Shown: one piece after another, positions 62,601 to 64,000 of the stretch | Layout of the letters: every line of letters starts with the position of its first letter | Numbering within the stretch: the first letter of the stretch is position 1 | The notes under the pieces: model-generated | Told to the model about the DNA's origin: nothing | Seen by the model: the letters and a program-made list of their open reading frames with translations, nothing else | Database searches by the model: none | NCBI RefSeq assembly: GCF_000219605.1 | Contig: NC_015740.1 | Span: forward strand, 1,488,001-1,552,000 | DNA: 64,000 bases | DNA from: Stutzerimonas stutzeri | GTDB lineage: Bacteria > Pseudomonadota > Gammaproteobacteria > Pseudomonadales > Pseudomonadaceae | Reading direction: 5' to 3' | Position numbers and translations under genes: made by a program

Positions 62601-64000
62601 ATGTCCGAGCCCGTGAACTTCAAGCACAAGATTTCCCGTCAACGTCCTTACGGCAAGGCCGAGCCCGGCCTGCGCGCCAGCGAGGGCAATCTGGGCGCGG
62701 TCATCGACCAGTTGGAAAGCGATCGCGGGCGCATCATCAATTCCGCGGCGGTGCGCCGCCTGCAGCAGAAGACGCAGGTCTTTCCGCTGGAGCGCAATGC
62801 CGCAGTGCGCAGCCGCCTGACCCACTCGTTGGAGGTGCAGCAGACCGGCCGCTTCATCGTCCGTACGCTCTACAAGCAGCTTGGCAGCCGTGCCGCGGCG
62901 TTCGGCCTGGATGGGCTGGAGACGGCACTGGAGAGCCTGGTGGAGATGACCTGCCTGATGCATGACATCGGCAATCCGCCATTCGGCCATTTCGGTGAAT
63001 ACGCCATCGGCGAATGGTTCGAGCGCCACCTGGATGAACTGTTCGCCGCTGCCGTGCCGCCAGGGCAGGGCGACACCGGGCTACGCCAGCGCATGCTAGA
63101 TGACCTCAACCTCTTCGAGGGCAACGCTCAGGCGATTCGTCTGGTGGTCTCGCTGCAGCGCCTGAACCTGACCTACACCCAGACCGCCGGCCTGCTCAAA
63201 TACGTCCGCCCGGCCTACATGCCGCGACCGGACAAAGGCACGCCGGGCGCCTATCTGCAGAAGAAGCCCGGCTTCTACCTCTCCGAAGAACCCTTCGTGC
63301 GTGCCTTGCAGGCGGCCCTCCAGATGGAGCCCTGCACGCGCCACCCGCTGGCCTACGTGATGGAGGCGGCGGACGACATTGCCTACTGCCTGGCTGACAT
63401 CGAGGATTCGGTGGAGAAGGGCATCTTCAGCATCGAGCAGCTGGCACAGCTGCTGCTGGACAAGTTCGCCCTGCATGGCGACGTCGATGCGCCCGTGCCC
63501 GGTCCGGAGCGCAGTTTCCGCAGCATGGTCAGCTACGCCCTGGAGCGGGCGCAGAAGGAGCCGATCAACAAGGCCGGCGAGTTCTTCATCTGGCTGCGGG
63601 TGAACATGATCCACCCGCTGGTGCAGCACGCTGCCCGTCAGTTCATCGACAACATCGAAGCGGTGTACCACGGCACGCTGGACCGCGCCCTGCTCGAGGA
63701 CGACAGCCTGCCCAACGCCATCGTGCAGACCTTCAAGGATGTGGCGATGGACAAGGTGTTCTGCCACCGCGAGGTGGAAACGCTGCAGCTGCAGGGCTAT
63801 CGCATCCTCCAGGGACTGCTGGACTTCTATGCGCCGTTGCTGCGCGTGCCGGCGCCGGTGTTCGACGCGCTAACCCTGGGCGGCTGTCGCAGCGAGCCGC
63901 ATCTGCAGATGCTGGCGCGGCGGCTGCCCAATCAGCTGGTCAAGGCCTATCACGAGGCGCTCAAGCCCCATACCGAGACGTCGGACGATCGCCCGCTGTG
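62601..64000 (+). CDS. dgt: Deoxyguanosinetriphosphate triphosphohydrolase (3' end beyond window)
   Basis: At least 466 residues, still open at the window edge; the E. coli enzyme has about 505. It hydrolyses dGTP to deoxyguanosine and triphosphate. HD-domain metal ligands: RSRLTHSLEVQQTG (His), TCLMHDIGNPPFGHFGEYA (His-Asp) and AYVMEAADDIAYCLADIEDS (Asp). N-terminus SRQRPYGKAEPGLR, then RIINSAAVRRLQQKTQVFPL, is typical. Start at ATG 62601. Some Dgt proteins protect cells against phage by lowering dNTP pools; this one looks like the housekeeping form. Confidence 0.95.
   Translation, partial: MSEPVNFKHKISRQRPYGKAEPGLRASEGNLGAVIDQLESDRGRIINSAAVRRLQQKTQVFPLERNAAVRSRLTHSLEVQQTGRFIVRTLYKQLGSRAAAFGLDGLETALESLVEMTCLMHDIGNPPFGHFGEYAIGEWFERHLDELFAAAVPPGQGDTGLRQRMLDDLNLFEGNAQAIRLVVSLQRLNLTYTQTAGLLKYVRPAYMPRPDKGTPGAYLQKKPGFYLSEEPFVRALQAALQMEPCTRHPLAYVMEAADDIAYCLADIEDSVEKGIFSIEQLAQLLLDKFALHGDVDAPVPGPERSFRSMVSYALERAQKEPINKAGEFFIWLRVNMIHPLVQHAARQFIDNIEAVYHGTLDRALLEDDSLPNAIVQTFKDVAMDKVFCHREVETLQLQGYRILQGLLDFYAPLLRVPAPVFDALTLGGCRSEPHLQMLARRLPNQLVKAYHEALKPHTETSDDRPL

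Noticed and set aside
62601..64000. dgt as part of a phage-defence dNTP-depletion system with the HAM1/SIR2 pair.
   Set aside because: It is nearly 5 kb away with several unrelated genes between and looks like the ordinary chromosomal Dgt.

Overview
The window is a GC-rich, densely coded chromosomal segment of a gammaproteobacterium in the Pseudomonadaceae. Protein sequences and gene order match pseudomonads throughout: dinG-esterase-OmpA lipoprotein-pdxH-mnh operon; rpsB to ispD; adhC-fghA; ispF to rpoS. The detailed mix of genes resembles the Pseudomonas stutzeri (Stutzerimonas) group; that species-level guess is inference. Both ends cut genes: dinG lacks its 5' part and dgt lacks its 3' end.

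Layout. 1-4.3 kb: dinG end, a beta-lactamase-fold esterase, two outer-membrane lipoproteins, pdxH and a small membrane protein. 4.5-10.3 kb: a six-gene Na+/H+ antiporter operon (mnhA with fused B domain, then C, D, E, F, G), with overlapping genes and a palindrome-rich leader. 10.3-13.8 kb (minus): map-glnD. 14.1-40.1 kb: the conserved essential supercluster rpsB-tsf-pyrH-frr-uppS-cdsA-dxr-rseP-bamA-skp-lpxD-fabZ-lpxA-lpxB-rnhB-dnaE-accA-tilS-pyrG-kdsA-eno-ftsB-ispD. It joins translation, nucleotide supply, isoprenoid and lipid synthesis, lipid A/Kdo synthesis and outer-membrane assembly. 40.1-46.4 kb: an HPF-like/baeRF pair, a LysR regulator divergent from the glutathione-dependent formaldehyde genes adhC-fghA, and an ArsR-Old Yellow Enzyme pair. 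46.5-52.4 kb: ispF-truD-surE-pcm-DUF368-nlpD-rpoS.

52.4-53 kb holds the one long gene-free stretch. It carries a well-formed rsmZ regulatory RNA: a perfect GacA upstream box, a sigma70 promoter about 180 bases downstream of it, at least four GGA-loop hairpins and a strong terminator. A PsrA-type operator lies inside nlpD upstream of rpoS, so the sequence shows both stationary-phase control (PsrA-RpoS) and Gac/Rsm control next to each other.

53-64 kb is accessory or variable: a GNAT-Nudix fusion, an SSS transporter, a relic of a beta-barrel gene, a HAM1-like/SIR2 gene pair, a truncated haemoglobin, a frameshifted universal stress protein, YajD, a YebC paralogue, EamA, MOSC and dgt. The most exciting locus is the HAM1-like + SIR2 pair at 56.36-57.71 kb. 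The SIR2 NADase motifs are intact. The HAM1-like protein keeps its nucleotide-recognition core but has replaced the usual catalytic Asp and the SHR histidine. It resembles the KomB-KomC half of the Kongming anti-phage system, but no deaminase gene is present nearby.
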